Source: Prevotella sp. (lineage in GTDB: Bacteria > Bacteroidota > Bacteroidia > Bacteroidales > Bacteroidaceae). Taken from it: a stretch of 32,691 nt of DNA. The notes beneath the pieces were generated by a model. That model saw only the letters and a list, made by a program, of their open reading frames with translations, did not search any database and had not been told where the DNA came from. Shown piece by piece: positions 32,587 to 32,691 of this stretch; positions within the stretch are counted from its first letter, which is position 1, and each line of letters opens with the position of its first letter. Made by a program: the position numbers and the translations under genes. The stretch spans positions 1 to 32,691 of the forward strand of contig JAGPKZ010000016.1 of assembly GCA_018053665.1 (NCBI GenBank). The letters are read 5' to 3'.

Positions 32587-32691
32587 AATAAATTTATTGA
32601 GACTCAAAAAATATTGGTGAATAATATTCTTTAATTTAACTTATTTAACAATTACCTTATTCTTCTGATTCTATGTTTATGACTGTTTCTT

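Overview
This AT-rich window looks like the chromosome of a Bacteroidales bacterium, most likely a gut or oral Prevotella-like species. The grounds are a SusC/SusD pair, a Bacteroidetes-type ars operon with ArsF/ArsG-like genes, repeated TAnnTTTG-type -7 promoter boxes, an IntDOT-like tyrosine recombinase and the IS types. The species cannot be fixed from the sequence alone.

Left part (1-15,286), chromosomal backbone and accessory genes. A 5'-truncated dipeptidyl-peptidase IV-type S9 peptidase is followed by minus-strand genes for a voltage-gated K+ channel, an Fpg/Nei-like protein lacking the N-terminal proline, and two GNAT acetyltransferases. A plus-strand arsenic-resistance operon (5,354-9,721) follows: arsR, a small CxxC redox protein, arsF-like, arsG-like, arsP-like, arsC and an ACR3 arsenite pump. 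A 12-bp dyad placed around its -7 box is the likely ArsR operator. A 201-bp element with 20-bp inverted ends separates the operon from a ketopantoate-reductase-like gene. After a small membrane protein comes about 1.4 kb without a convincing gene. It is dominated by a large imperfect palindrome (12,093-13,041) with iteron-like repeats near its centre. A Fic protein with an AbiEi-like N-terminus follows.

Right part (15,287-32,493), an integrative genomic island of about 17.2 kb. It is bounded by 19-bp direct repeats that include the last 15 nt of tRNA-Lys(TTT), intact at 32,479-32,551. The integrase lies next to the tRNA, with four arm-site-like repeats between them. The tRNA's probable original terminator is stranded at the far left end, and the element appears to supply a replacement. 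Cargo from left to right: a two-gene Gabija-type anti-phage system (GajB helicase, GajA OLD/TOPRIM nuclease), a fic remnant cut by an IS4-family remnant, wreckage of a restriction-modification locus (methylase/specificity C-terminus, an unknown 5'-truncated gene, a RhuM pseudogene), a SusC/SusD/lipoprotein glycan-uptake operon without enzymes or regulator, an IS5-family transposase, and an IS3-family element that interrupts a secreted-protein gene.

The island therefore combines phage defence with nutrient uptake and has been worn down by IS insertions and deletions. The least explained structure is the kilobase palindrome at 12.1-13.0 kb.
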